Assembly (NCBI GenBank): GCA_950295325.1
Contig: OX485807.1
Span: 14,721,001-14,785,000, forward strand
Direction of reading: 5' to 3'
Origin: Polytrichum commune
Taxonomy: Eukaryota > Streptophyta > Polytrichopsida > Polytrichales > Polytrichaceae
DNA length: 64,000 bases
Of this stretch, positions 42,289 through 53,760 are shown piece by piece. The notes under the pieces are model-generated. The model was given only the letters and a program-made list of their open reading frames with translations. It had not been told where the DNA came from and made no database searches. The translations under genes were made by a program, and so were the position numbers. Within the stretch, counting starts at the first letter, position 1, and each line of letters opens with the position of its first letter.

Positions 42289-42870
42289 TCTTAGTGTGGG
42301 TTGCCATTCGGAGTTACGTGTTGCTATAACATTTTACGGAGAGTATCATTTTTTATCCAAATAAAATAAGTACACTATATATGATATTTAGTGTCACCAA
42401 TTCTAGTTGTCTTGCTCAATACTAATTGCAAATTGTGGTGTAGTGTCACCAACACTAGGTGTTAACCCACCATTGTTTGTCATTCCTTGTAAATTTTGGG
42501 GGGGATTACAATTTTACAATGTTGCGATTACTATCACTTACCCAATGATTTTTCATCCAAAATTCAATCATTTATGACAACATTTCATCACAAGTTGCTG
42601 ACAAGAGAACGTAGGGTTTTGGCCAATGGATGAACTCATCCATCATCCATGACAATATTTTTTCACTTATTCATCATAAGTGTCATCCAAAAAGATACCA
42701 TAATGACAATAAAATACCATATGACACTAAATAACATATTTAGTGTAGTTAGTATACACACCGAAGAATATGATATAACTTAGTTGGTGAAAAACGATAA
42801 TGTTGGTAAGAAGTTATAGCAACACGTAACTCCGAATGGTAACCCACACAAATTAGACAAAACAGTGTAG
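42289..42870. mobile_element. MITE family M3, copy 2, with nested C1 element
   Basis: The arms GTGTGGGTTGCCATTCGGAG and CTCCGAATGGTAACCCACAC pair as in copy 1. The right end is AACAGTGTAG. A 373-bp C1 element is inserted in the middle. Confidence 0.82.
42373..42745 (+). mobile_element. CACTA/TA-type MITE (family C1), nested in M3
   Basis: It starts CACTATATATGATATTTAGTG and ends AACATATTTAGTG, with subterminal ACTAAATA-type inverted blocks. TA lies on each side. The uninterrupted M3 copy at 5489-5710 reads AAGTAGTTAG at this point, so exactly one TA was duplicated. CACTA ends suggest the CACTA superfamily, whereas a TA duplication would also suit Tc1/mariner. Confidence 0.8.
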
Positions 42871-43095
42871 CCGATGTCAGGTGAGTTCAATGGCTAGAGC
42901 TATTTGAGCTCACCATGTTTGAGTTGGGACTTGAAGAGATGGAAACATCATTATATGTGAGCGTGTGTACCTCTTATCCATCCAACATAAGAACTTGATC
43001 CGTACAGACAATGGATGAAATGAATTTGATTTAGAGTCCACTAAGTTGAAAGGCTTATGGGACTAAAAGTACATCAAGATGGTGTCAAACCGGTT
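42871..43095 (-). mobile_element. Decayed LINE 3' flank
   Basis: On the minus strand, the text GGTTTGACACC and the following CTTTTAGTCCCATAAG recurs at about 53735-53785 after the other LINE fragment. It is probably the 3' UTR of the LINE. Confidence 0.5.
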
Positions 43096-43795
43096 GATTC
43101 CCTAGAGTGGCGGAGTGTGGTAGCCTCCGTGAGGTAGAGGCTAATTTCAACTTGAGGTCCAATTGAAAGAAAAACTATAGAGTCCCTAACACTACCCTTC
43201 TCAAATAATTATTGAAACTTATCTTTGATGGAGTCATATAGGGGACACTCCACCACAAAGTGTGCCTCGTTTTACACTATAAGAGCAAATGTGGCATAAT
43301 CTATTATATCTAGAGATAGGGATAGTTCAACACCATCCAATTTCAATGGCATGTCTATGATTCGAGGTGTGTTAGCACCAATGATCTCGCATTTGTTGTG
43401 GTGGTATCAATGGTTGCTTCAAGCACGATTCATTCGTATATGTGAAAGTCCTTGAGGTGGAGGTAATCTAGTTTCTTCCCTGAGGGATGGAAAGAGGTCC
43501 ACTCTTTAGCAAGAACAACCTCCTTGATATCATCATATGCGATTTTTGATGTTGGGTTGACATGGCTTTCCCAATGAGATAGACCCCATGATGCATTCCA
43601 CTTTTGTGCAAGGTGTTAGCCCTTTGTTCGGCAAGGTGTTGTGAGAGTGATGTTGCTTGACTTACTAACCAAGAGGAGGGTAGGTGGGCAAGCCGTTGTT
43701 GAAAGCTCATATTTAGTTTAAGAGCATATAATTCCATGGGAAGTTCTCCAAACTCGGCCAATAGAATATGATACGTTGTTGATGAATGGGATATG
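43096..43795 (-). mobile_element. LINE 3'-end fragment (C-terminal part of ORF2), decayed
   Basis: A broken minus-strand frame reads through FGELPMELYALKLN, FQQRLAHLPSSWLVSQATSL and, further on, EAHFVVECPLYDSI and ISLYLTEATTLR with interrupting stops. The EAHFVVECP segment resembles the Cys/His-like tail seen downstream of the reverse transcriptase in plant LINEs. No catalytic domain lies in the window. The 5' end is cut by the hAT-like MITE that follows. A sister fragment lies at 52660-53760. The LINE assignment rests on recalled family resemblance. Confidence 0.55.
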
Positions 43796-44024
43796 CAATG
43801 AACAGGGAGAACCAATCACTAGTTACAGATGAACCGGTTGAGTTTGAGAAATAACTAGTTGAAGTTCAAACCTTTAGGAAAATCACTAATCATTTTTAAA
43901 TAATTTATTATAGAGAATGCTCCAATTTTAATAAACAAACTTGAAAGATGTCAACATGTAACTGGTTGGGTTTGGAAACACTAGGATCTCGGCTAATTAT
44001 GCTCAAAAATCTCCCTAGACACTA
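43796..44024 (-). mobile_element. hAT-like MITE, copy 6
   Basis: It starts CAATGAACAGGGAGA and ends AAATCTCCCTAGACACTA, both matching family ends. The flanking octamers do not match, so the insertion is old or one flank was rearranged. It lies beside the LINE fragment and supplies the first codons of that open frame by chance. Confidence 0.75.
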
Positions 44025-44375
44025 TCTATAGGTTTGTGGTTGATTCATCTACTAAATGACATTGAGTAGACTAATTCAGGGTCTTTTAAACTAATTCCAT
44101 TGTCATACCAATTTTATAATTAAAAACCCTTTAGGCTACATACTATTTCAAGGTTTGAGTTGGGCCCCTACCATTATTACGCATGCAATTCTATTATAGC
44201 ATGTAGGTTTCCTTTGTTGGACAATTTGATTTTGGAATTAGCATCAAAGGCCCGAATTAATTTAGAAGGACACAATTTAAATGAATACCACAAACAACCT
44301 ATGAGAGGATGCATTTACTATACCTCCTTTACCTTGGTTATAGTGGTGGGGGCCTAGCGCAAAGAGGTTTGTGAA
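44025..44375. mobile_element. MITE family T32, copy 2
   Basis: TTTGAGTTGGGCCCCTACCA near 44155 and GGTGGGGGCCTAGCGCAAAG near 44346 are the diverged inverted ends. The interior, with ATTATAGCATGTAG and CCTTTACCTTGGTTATAG, aligns in inverted orientation with 903-1156. Exact edges are unclear; the repeat proper is about 44150-44370. Confidence 0.6.
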
Positions 44376-45204
44376 TTTGGCTCTCTTGAGAGTTGTGGAA
44401 ATAACTTAAGTTACAACAACTTATCTTCAAGTTATGACTACTTGTCTACATTGATACTATGTGCAATTAGGTTGCCCCATGTTAATTTATTGGCATTCCA
44501 CACTATGTTAAGTATTTATTATCACTGTAACAAAATACAAGCTATATGTTTTTATACGGATGAATTAACAAAGTTACAAGTTTTTCTTGTCATATATTTT
44601 TCACCCAAGATAATTTGCATGGGTGAGAAGGCAACATATTTGCGATGGCAACCTAATTGCACACATCAGTTTAGACAAGATCATCACAATGAAATGTTGG
44701 GCAAATTACAACTCATTCATCATGTGTTTACCATGAAAAGGAGAGATGACTCCATTGTTGCCACATGTGTGATTTAAGATGTTGGTTCATCTTCAAAATT
44801 ATTCAAACTCTATATGTAATCCAAAATGGATATCACAAGAATAAGGACCTTGAAGAATACTATCTCGTGTCAAAGTTGAATACTTTGAACATCTACGGAC
44901 AACCTGGCATCTCGGGGGGTTCACTCCCTCATATATTTTGCATACATGTGCATTCGGGACCTATTTATTGGGGGGCTATTTACCTTGCAGAAAAGATTAT
45001 AAGGTATGGTATATTTCAAAATAAAGGTGTGATGGTATTTTACATGTAATCCTTTTTCATTATTTAAAAACCCCCTATATTATATGTAAGTTTTTTACAA
45101 AATTTATCTACAATGAATATATTAGACCCTATTTTTTATCGCACGTTGTTCTATGATTTTTTGCCAGTGAACCCCCCAAGCATGGCATGCATAACTAAAT
45201 AATT
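44376..45204. other. Unassigned sequence with an R5 fragment
   Basis: About 44740-44880 is a diverged R5 fragment (GATGACTCCATTGTTGCCAC). Nothing else is recognised. Confidence 0.45.
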
Positions 45205-45293
45205 CCCCCCCCCCCCCCCCACGGCAAGCCCTAGGTTCTCCTATAGCTAGTTGAAAATATCTGGTGTTCACAAATCCCCCCCCCCCCCCCCCC
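45205..45293. repeat. Two long C runs (16 and 18)
   Basis: C runs at 45205-45220 and 45276-45293 lie 55 bp apart. On the minus strand they are G runs. Confidence 0.92.
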
Positions 45294-46433
45294 TCTTTCC
45301 CCAAACTATGATTGGAGGAACCATTGTGGTAGGAGCAATCAAGTGCTAGGAAAGTCGCTTAAGCAACTCAAGCTATGATGTTGCCAATGCACTTTACCTT
45401 GATGCCTTTTTACTCAAAGTCAACTATGTGGATCTTTTGTATGGGGTATTTTCATTGCACTTTGGACTCTAACTTTTGCATCTCTACTTTGATTTTGAAA
45501 TTTAACCATATGAGATCATTTATGAGTTGATCCGATGGTCATAATTGTTGGAAGAGTTGTAAGTACCCACAATAGGGTCATATCTCTTATGTGGATCCTT
45601 TAGGTAAAAAACTCTACATATCCTCTATTCCACATCGAGCTTTGGACAATTTAACATCTAAGAAAACATGTGATAAAGTAGAAAATGCGGCTTGAACCCC
45701 AAGGCCTTAATTATGATCCCTTGGGAACTCCCAACACCAAAGACCACTAACAAAATGGACGGAGTCTTTGTGGTCATGTTCCCATGTATGTTGTCAACAA
45801 CCCTTAAGATTGCACAATTGCTAAAATTAAAACGTTTTTTTCGCCTCTCATGGATGATTTTGTCAGAGTGTACTAAAAGCATCCCCATCAAATCGGGTAC
45901 ACACCAAATAGAGTATATAATATTTTATACCTTTGGGGAACCCTCCATCTTGGGTGGGGTAGCTTATCTTGAGTCAAAGCCCACCAAAGCCTAGACATAC
46001 CCCCGGCATAATTAATTAGGAAGCAATCAATAAGACAACGACACTTATTATCTGACACATGATAAAGTAGGATATCAGAGTATCTGACATTGAGGTAATC
46101 TCTTGGCGGGCCCGAGGAGGGCTACTATATGAACCATTTATGGCAGGGGAAAGTCTTCAGTATACCCAGGCCGGATCTAAATTATGGAGGGCCGGACATT
46201 GGTGGGGCTCAATTTATGCCAATATTGCCACCTAAGAACCTGGGATGCCCCATTTTTGGCGTTGGCATGCCCCATGCCCAGTCTGGTGGGGATGCTCTAA
46301 GAGGTGATCACATGTATTAAAACATCCTTCTAAATGCCATTTGATGCAGATACAATTCTCAAAATTTCAAAGGTAGCGATGGGGACGGGAGAAGAAACAA
46401 AAAACCCATCTCACACCAATGTATCATTAACAA
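45294..46433. other. Unassigned intergenic sequence
   Basis: A 100-codon frame at 45692-45994 has no recognisable domain. The text ending TGGTGGGGATGCTCTAAG near 46300 resembles the end of a small DNA transposon but has no partner that I can see. Confidence 0.4.
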
Positions 46434-46655
46434 CTACACTATTTTGTCTAATTAGTGTGGGTTGTCATTCAGAGGACATGTTGCTATAACTTTTACCTAA
46501 TGTCATTATTTTTTACCAACAAAGTTATGTCATATTCTTCGGTGTGCATACTAATTGCATATGTTATTTGGGTAAGAAATAATGCTATTAGTAAAATGAT
46601 ATAGCAATGTGGAACCACAAATGGTAACCCATGCTAAATAAACAAAACATTGTAG
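46434..46655. mobile_element. MITE family M3, copy 3
   Basis: It starts CTACACTATTTTGTCTAATT and ends AACAAAACATTGTAG, with GTGTGGGTTGTCATTC facing GAACCACAAATGGTAACCC. It is uninterrupted and non-coding. Confidence 0.8.
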
Positions 46656-46758
46656 ATCTTGAAGTGCAAGAGGACAAAGCACCTCACTGGTCTATATTAA
46701 CTTAGTAGGATAATCTTATCCTTGGGGTGAGGGTTTTCCATGTGAAGGTGTAGTGACT
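46656..46758. other. Short unassigned stretch
   Basis: No feature recognised. Confidence 0.4.
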
Positions 46759-47640
46759 ACCAAGGTAGATGAGGCCAATTCGGTTAGCTTCTTTAATCAT
46801 ATGCTTAATTTTGGCTCCTAATATGTAGTAGAGTCGCTCTAATTCGGTGGGCAAGCAATACTTGTTGATTTAGCTGCCACCTTGATATCATTGGGGTTAG
46901 TCACCTTCGCAAAAATCAAACTACACCCACCATCCGCCATAATTAGGACAACTATTCACCGAGTTATGACACGCTTGATTTTTGTGGGCCAAGTGCGCAA
47001 ATTATGAGGTGGCATGTGGATGTGAGGTGCTAACCAACTTGCATTGTGGGTATTTTATAATGAAAAGCTACATGGTTTATGGTATTTGGTGTGACTTGCT
47101 ATTCAGGATTACACAATGCAATAAGTTCTTCCCTTAGCCTCCAATTTTTACTTTCAAAGGTTGTATAGGTTGTTCATATAGAACATAGACGACTTTGCTT
47201 GGTAAAATATTACACTCTCAATAAAGAGTTATAGCATTGTGTAACTTTGAATAGTAAGTGACACTAAACACCATAAATGTTGTAGTTTGGCAACATTTTA
47301 TCTTACCCGTGACCACTTTAGAGAAATGACACAGTCAATATTGGCATTAGACTTAGTTAAATATTGGCAAATGACCAGTGTACAATTTACTGAAGACGTC
47401 GTCCACTTACACAACATTGAATCATGAATGCTAAATCCCCCCTATAACATCAAATTGAGAAACGAAACATCTTGATTCCAAAACTTAGATCAACACCTTC
47501 CTCGACTCCGATTGCAACGATTTTAAATTCTTTAGTCTTAATTCACAATTGCTAACTTGCTTGAGCTTCTAATGCTCGAATCCATTACCAAGATTATTCC
47601 ACGGGGTTGGAGGTGTCCAAATTAGCCTCGTCTACCTTAT
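46759..47640. mobile_element. DNA transposon relic R7, copy 1, with nested M3-type MITE
   Basis: The ends AAGGTAGATGAGGCCAATT and AATTAGCCTCGTCTACCTT are inverted repeats of about 19 bp with one mismatch. The interior aligns over nearly its whole length with 53037-53690, except for a MITE insertion at 47068-47285. Broken frames are present, with no identifiable transposase. Confidence 0.7.
47068..47285. mobile_element. MITE family M3, diverged copy 4, nested in R7
   Basis: It starts CTACATGGTTTATGG and ends CCATAAATGTTGTAG. ACTTGCTATTCAGGATTACA faces TGTGTAACTTTGAATAGTAA. The sister R7 copy lacks it and reads GAAAAGTCATTTTGGCAAC, which fixes the insertion point. Confidence 0.75.
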
Positions 47641-50217
47641 ATCAGATCATGTAAATGGCAATGTCTTTCCAATAGTAGCCCATCTCATAATGTGGTTTTG
47701 TAGATGCCCTCTTCATGGTCTTTCACTAATATAATTGCGGGACTAGTGAAAAGTGTCATAACATTATTTAGATCCATAACCATCTTATGCGAGACTGACA
47801 ATATTCTACAAAATATTCCCACATACAAACTGAATGTGGGCATATTTCATAGAATATTGTCAATCCCACAAAACATTATTATGGATCTGAATAATGTTAT
47901 GGTTGGTCTTCACTCTGAGAAATGATAATCAAGGACGCATTCCAACATGAATGGAGGAAGAAATAGATGAACTAATTAAGACTAATTAAGAGACCCTGAT
48001 GCCCTAGCAACATCTTCCCAATATAGTGTGAAACAAGTTCCTTCCAATTTAGGCATGCTAGATTCAAATGAACTAAATAAGGAAGGGGCAACCAAACATT
48101 TCTCGCTAACAATGATTTACATTTAACTATGGTAAAACTTTAAACACTATGTATAGGAAATTTCAACCCTGAAACCGTTTCACGGTAAAGCCATGGTCAG
48201 TTATACTTCAAAATAAATACACTAGCATTGGACTCTAACTTGGCTAGAAAAATAAAATAAAAAGTAACACTTGTAGCTAGGTACCGGTATGATTGTGAGC
48301 CCGTTAGTCTATTGCTGATCATGGTCGTCCGTGATGTAGCATGAGGTGTTATGCCTCTTGTAAGGTGGGCTTGTTTGGTGTACAAATTATTCCAATTCAT
48401 TAGGGTGGGGGGACAAGTGCTTGTTTGTTTTCAAGTTTCCTTTTGTTTAGGAGAAGATATGTGAGGTATTTGATGGCATTCTAGTGGATATTTTTCATGA
48501 GGGTTTTGATGGTTGGTTTTGGGATTTTTAGGTTGGTAAGTTTGTTAACGGAATGTTCATGTATGGCGCCTCTTACTCCGACTATGATGATAATAAGGGG
48601 GTTGATTTTCCATCCATTGTTTTGTATGGTATTGGCTAGAAAAACATGCACGGAGTTGTTAGTTGTTAGATGGTTCGCAAAGTCACTATCTATTGCATGT
48701 TACCTTGCAAGCTGGAGTTTTCGGAGAGGGAGGCAAACAACTCCGCTTTGCTAGGGCTCTCAAAAGTTGTCTCATTTTGAAATTTTACTTGCTTGTTGTC
48801 ACGAAAATGAATAACAAAATATCATCTTTCCTCAAGAAGGGCAAGTCAATCCGTTAGCTTGATAAGGTGGAGGTTTACAAAGCCTAACCACGGCATAAGC
48901 AATCAAGTTTGGCTCACATGCATACCGAGTGGGATAATGAAGTGAGACTTGAAGTCCTCATTGTATCACACCGTGCATTGGGTATTCAATCTTAAACCCG
49001 TATTTATCCACCTATGTATCATTGGGTAGTTGTCATAAGATTCGTGGCACTCATGTACTCTCATTTGGTGGAGCTCGTTCATCACCTCGGATAAGAGCAA
49101 GCATTTTAACTCATATCAAGATAACATGTGAAGTTTGTTGGCTCCTTTGTCTCAAGTTTGTCAATAATATATAGATGAAAAATGTTAAACTTGAAGCACA
49201 TGGGTGAATCATGGGAGTTGGCCCCACCCCTCCACTAGTTAGTCCATATATTAAATTTGGATTGAATAAGCTCACCATTTTTAAGCCACCCCCTCCTCAC
49301 CCAAGCCTCTTTGCTTTATGCATGTTCACACACAAGGGTTGCTCCATCTCGGCTTCAACACTTCTTTGCTTCTCTCCTCCACCTCATCTTCGGCCCCAAC
49401 CCTCCTAGTTCCTCTCTCCCCCATTCGTGTTCTCCATCTCTCCTTAATTCTTTGAGGTTAGGCTTGAGTATTGAAGGTGTTCATGTTGGCGTAAGGTTTT
49501 AAGTTGCATCTTAAGTATTTGCAGTGTGTAGATTGGACAAGGCTTTAGAGACACAACTTGGTGCTTGAGTGTTTGCAGGGTTCTCACTTAAGATTTAGGA
49601 TCTCGCTTATGGGGTTGTGGCACATGTGTTGAGCTTGGTAGGCCGTGGCACAATGCTATAGCCTACTAGTGACATGCTAGTACACCTTGCAATTATGAGA
49701 ACACAGAAATCGGAGACAAATGTTAGATATAGGGAACTATAGAGAATGAGTTGAAGAAGAGCTCAACAACACAACTTGTATTCCGTTGCCACCATCAATG
49801 TGTACTTCAAAGTGCATCAATCTCCAACTAATGCCTCAGTGAGAGAGTAGTCTTCTGACATCTTAGCAAGCGGATATACTTGGGTATTGAAAGAACCCAA
49901 TCTCACAAATTACACATAATTCACTTCATAAACGTTCATTTATGACCCTTCTTCTAAGGTTTCAAAAAAGGTACAACGTCCTTAAAGAAAGGATAGATAA
50001 ACAACACTTTCATCAACTACAAGGATTGACACACCAACCCATGCATTGCTCTTAATCTCAGTACAACCTTAATACTGAGCTCCACACTACACTACAAAGT
50101 TTCTTTGAGCTAAGCATACAATGTCAAAGATCCAGTGAGTTCTTCCATTCCTCAATTCTTAGTTACAAATTACCATACCTAGGATATACACATTGGCACC
50201 GAGAAATTATCAGTAGT

Positions 50218-50220
<3 letters not shown>
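47641..50220. other. Unassigned intergenic sequence
   Basis: About 48430-48840 holds a broken plus-strand frame in which two pieces, KFVNGMFMYGASYSDYDD and DFPSIVLYGIG, read sensibly. I do not recognise the family. The inverted sequence around 47805-47895 (GACAATATTCTACAAAATAT facing ATAGAATATTGTC) forms a hairpin. Nothing else is seen. Confidence 0.35.

Positions 50221-50262
<42 letters not shown>
50221..50262. repeat. (AG)n microsatellite
   Basis: An alternating AG tract of about 42 bp. Confidence 0.95.
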
Positions 50263-50265
<3 letters not shown>

Positions 50266-52600
50266 ATCAATAGAACCTCCCTCCCTCCGCCTCTACCTTC
50301 ACCAACTAATTATCGTCTGAAAGCCTCGAACATTTCTACGCCATTTATTTGAGATCTTTCTTTGGGAAGGAAGATAAGTAGAGCCGGTGGGATGTGTGGT
50401 GACATTGGAATGGCGATGGTGCACAAGTGGGAAAGAAGGTTGGGGTTTCAAGGATTGTGAAGAAAGGTGGATAGAGAGAGGGGCTCCCCATGGAGTTTCT
50501 TGGAAACCTCATTGGGAACATCTTCTTGGGAACGAAGGCTAAATTAGGTATGGGTCTAAATTGGGAACTAGTCTAAATTTGCAACCAACTTCTTATTAAT
50601 TGATTGTATTTTGTATAAGACACTAAATTTGTGCATTTCACCTTTGCTTAGCCTAATCTTTACCTACACTAAGGAGTAATTTTTTCACTTTATGTATATT
50701 TACCTTGTACTCGCTCACAAACCCAAAGAATATACCGGTAGCATTGCTACTTAATGTTATGTGGTGTTGCCCTTTTTCTTTGAAGGATTTAGGCCATTCA
50801 TTACATTTAGTTTAAATTATACTTAGGGATTGTGCAAGATTTGTTTGTGGATGCATCAATACTTATTCTCATTTCGTTTGACATTTTTTTAATGCATCAA
50901 CACTTTGATTTGATGACATCAGGGATAATTTAGATTTTACTATAACTAATGGATTGTGGCATATGTTGGGGTGTTTAAGTTACATCAAATTATACCATTT
51001 TTTGACATTTTATCACGAGATTCACTCTTTACCTTGACCATCTTGACCAATCCTCCACAAACAATCTTGTACTCCACTTGTACTACGTGCCACAAATATT
51101 TAACAATGCTTACAATGAATGTGGTTTGATTCTTGCAAAAGTTCCTCTAGATTGCGTATACACAATCACAACACGCACCATTATCGTGTAAAAAATTTCA
51201 TTCGACCCCACAATGCATTCGTGGTGAAACATAATCATCTGTCCATAGGTCTATTGTATGAAACTACATAAGAGTTATTTGTCTATACACAAAGATTTAA
51301 CATATGATAAAGTAAAGGAGATAAGTAATTTTAATAGGTTATATTTTAAAAATTACAATGAATAAATAAGTTAGATAAACTTACTCTAAAAAAAATTTAA
51401 AAAATTTAAAAGTGAAAACGATAATTTTTTTGGATTCAATATAGTTAGATGAATTAAAACTTCAACAAGATATATTCATATAAATCAATAAAAAAATGCA
51501 AATCTAAAAGGATCAAATATAATATACATAGGAAATAGTAAAGGACCAATCACCACCTTAAAGCATTGCGCTTGGTTACATTGTTATCACCAATGAATGC
51601 ATTAAGATATCATCCTATACATACCACTCGCAATTGGTTGACCAAATGCTTCTAGGAAACAAATTCTCACAATTTTGTTTGTTGATTATAAGCAAAGCTA
51701 TTAAGAAAAACATCAAACATCAAAATGTATAGAGAAAGTAATAAAAAGTGTTGTTCCAAATTATAACATCTATGGATATAGCGGATTTGTCATCATAATC
51801 TAACATGACATTAAATTGCTTGGATGATTGCAAATCCAACACAAATGCCATATCTTTTTCATCAACACATATGAATTCTTATAAATTTAAAACAAAACTT
51901 TGATTTGTCATAATCAAAGAATGCACATTTTTAGCCTCATTAGTATATAGCTCATATCTAGCACGTCAAAACATGCGTTCAATATTATAAATATTCTTCA
52001 AAAACAAAACGACATTTTTTATAGGTTAGGTACCCTAACCATAATTAGTTGACAAATATTTGATGATGCTCATCATAGATTTGACGTGCATTAAATGTGC
52101 TCTTCAACATATTATCAATGTGCGCCTTCAATAAATCCAATCACTATGTAACAATAGCGAAAAGATGTGCCAAAATATTTTGTACCCTATACCCCAGTGT
52201 TCCATCACTTTGGTGTGCTCTTCTTGAAAATAAGCTACATTTTGCCATATATTTGGGTTTAGCCAAAATCTCGATTAGGTGTTGTACAAGATATCCTCAT
52301 TATCGTTTATCTCAATTTTTTTCTTGTGTCTATGATTTTGTGGCATATAGTAACAACAAAACCCCTTATAAAACCATATAAAACATATTTAAAAATTTAA
52401 AAATGTTTTATTAAAAGATATAAAGATAAAATCACAAAAATAAATATAGTAAAAAATAAAGATAGTAACTATATCTTATCCATTTGTTTTTTTTATGATA
52501 TCTTATGTTATGTGGACCAAATGGATGAGCTTTTGTGCAAATAGAAGTTGGTTGCACTTAAAAAATCTCAATGAGTCATATTCACTATATAGCCCAACCA
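50263..52600. other. Unassigned, AT-rich stretch
   Basis: From about 51270 to 52490 the AT content is clearly higher than in the rest of the window. A 94-codon frame at 52097-52381 and minus-strand fragments such as FVLDLQSSKQFNVMLDYDD near 51800 are suggestive of old coding DNA but match no family I know. Confidence 0.35.
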
Positions 52601-52659
52601 AGATTAGATAAAATCCTCCAAACATATGAATGTAGTATTACCAAAGGATGTGTTGCCTT

Positions 52660-53760
52660 AACCAGTCACATGAAACTCTTTCTATATCTCACGGGAAAAA
52701 ACTAGATTACCTCCACCTCAAGAACTTTTCTCAAATATGAATGTGAATAGTCTTTGAAGCAACCATTGACACCACCAACACACAAGGTCATTGCCAATTA
52801 CCACACCTCGAATAATAGACTTGCCACTGAAATTAAACGGTGGTCGATTATTCCTATCTCTAGAGATAATTGATTATGTCACTTTTGCTCCCATAGCGTA
52901 GTCAAAACCGAGGCACATTTTGTGTTGAAGTGTTGCCTATATATCTCCATTAGGGATAAGTTCCACTCACTTTTTGAAATTTAGTAATAGGGAGTCTCAA
53001 TTCTTTGTTTCAATCCAACCATGAAGCAAATTTTAGCGTAAGGTAGATGAAGCTAATTTAATTATCTTCTTTAATCAGACACCTATTTTTGGCTCCAAAT
53101 TGGCGGTATAATCGCTCTAATTTAGTGGCCGGGGAATACATGATGATTTAACTGTCACTTTGATGATATTTTGGTTTGTCCACCTTCGCAAAAATCAAAC
53201 TACACCACCGTCCTCCATAATTAGGAGCGCTATCCACCGAGCTATGGCATGCTTGATTTTTGTGGGCTAGGTGGGCAAATCAAGAGGCATAATGTGGAGA
53301 TGTGCGGTGCCGATCAACTTGTATTGTGGGTATTCTATAATGAAAAGTCATTTTGGCAACATTTTATCTTATACATGACCAATTTAGAGACATGACACCC
53401 AATATTGGCATTAAACTCGGTTATTATCGACAAATGATCCATGCAGAATTTGCTAATGATGTCGTCCACTTACACAACATTGAATGATAAAAGAGTTCCC
53501 CTTGTAACACTAGATTGGAAAGCATACAATCTTTGATTCTAGAGCCTAGATCAACACCTTCCTCAACTCCAATTTCAATGATTTCAAACCCTTTGGTCCC
53601 AATTCGCAATTGCTAACTTACTCAAGCTTCAAATTCATTGACTGGACAATTCCACAAAGCTGAAGGTGTCCACATTAGCCTCACCTCCCTTACATCTCAC
53701 CGAGGCTACTACACACCGCCACTCTACAGAATTAGCTGGTTTGACACCAGCCTAATGTAC
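52660..53760 (+). mobile_element. LINE 3'-end fragment split by element R7
   Basis: 52660-53036 aligns in inverted orientation with 43096-43795, including the EAHFVLKCCLYISI region. The alignment then jumps across R7 and resumes at about 53691 with GAGGCTACTACACACCGCC, matching GAGGCTACCACACTCCGCC in the other copy. The sequence is heavily decayed and lacks the reverse transcriptase domain. Confidence 0.55.
53037..53690. mobile_element. DNA transposon relic R7, copy 2, nested in the LINE fragment
   Basis: The ends AAGGTAGATGAAGCTAATT and ATTAGCCTCACCTCCCTTA are inverted repeats of about 19 bp with a few mismatches. The sequence is the M3-free version of 46759-47640. The alignment of the two LINE copies defines the outer edges to within a few bases. 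Confidence 0.7.
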
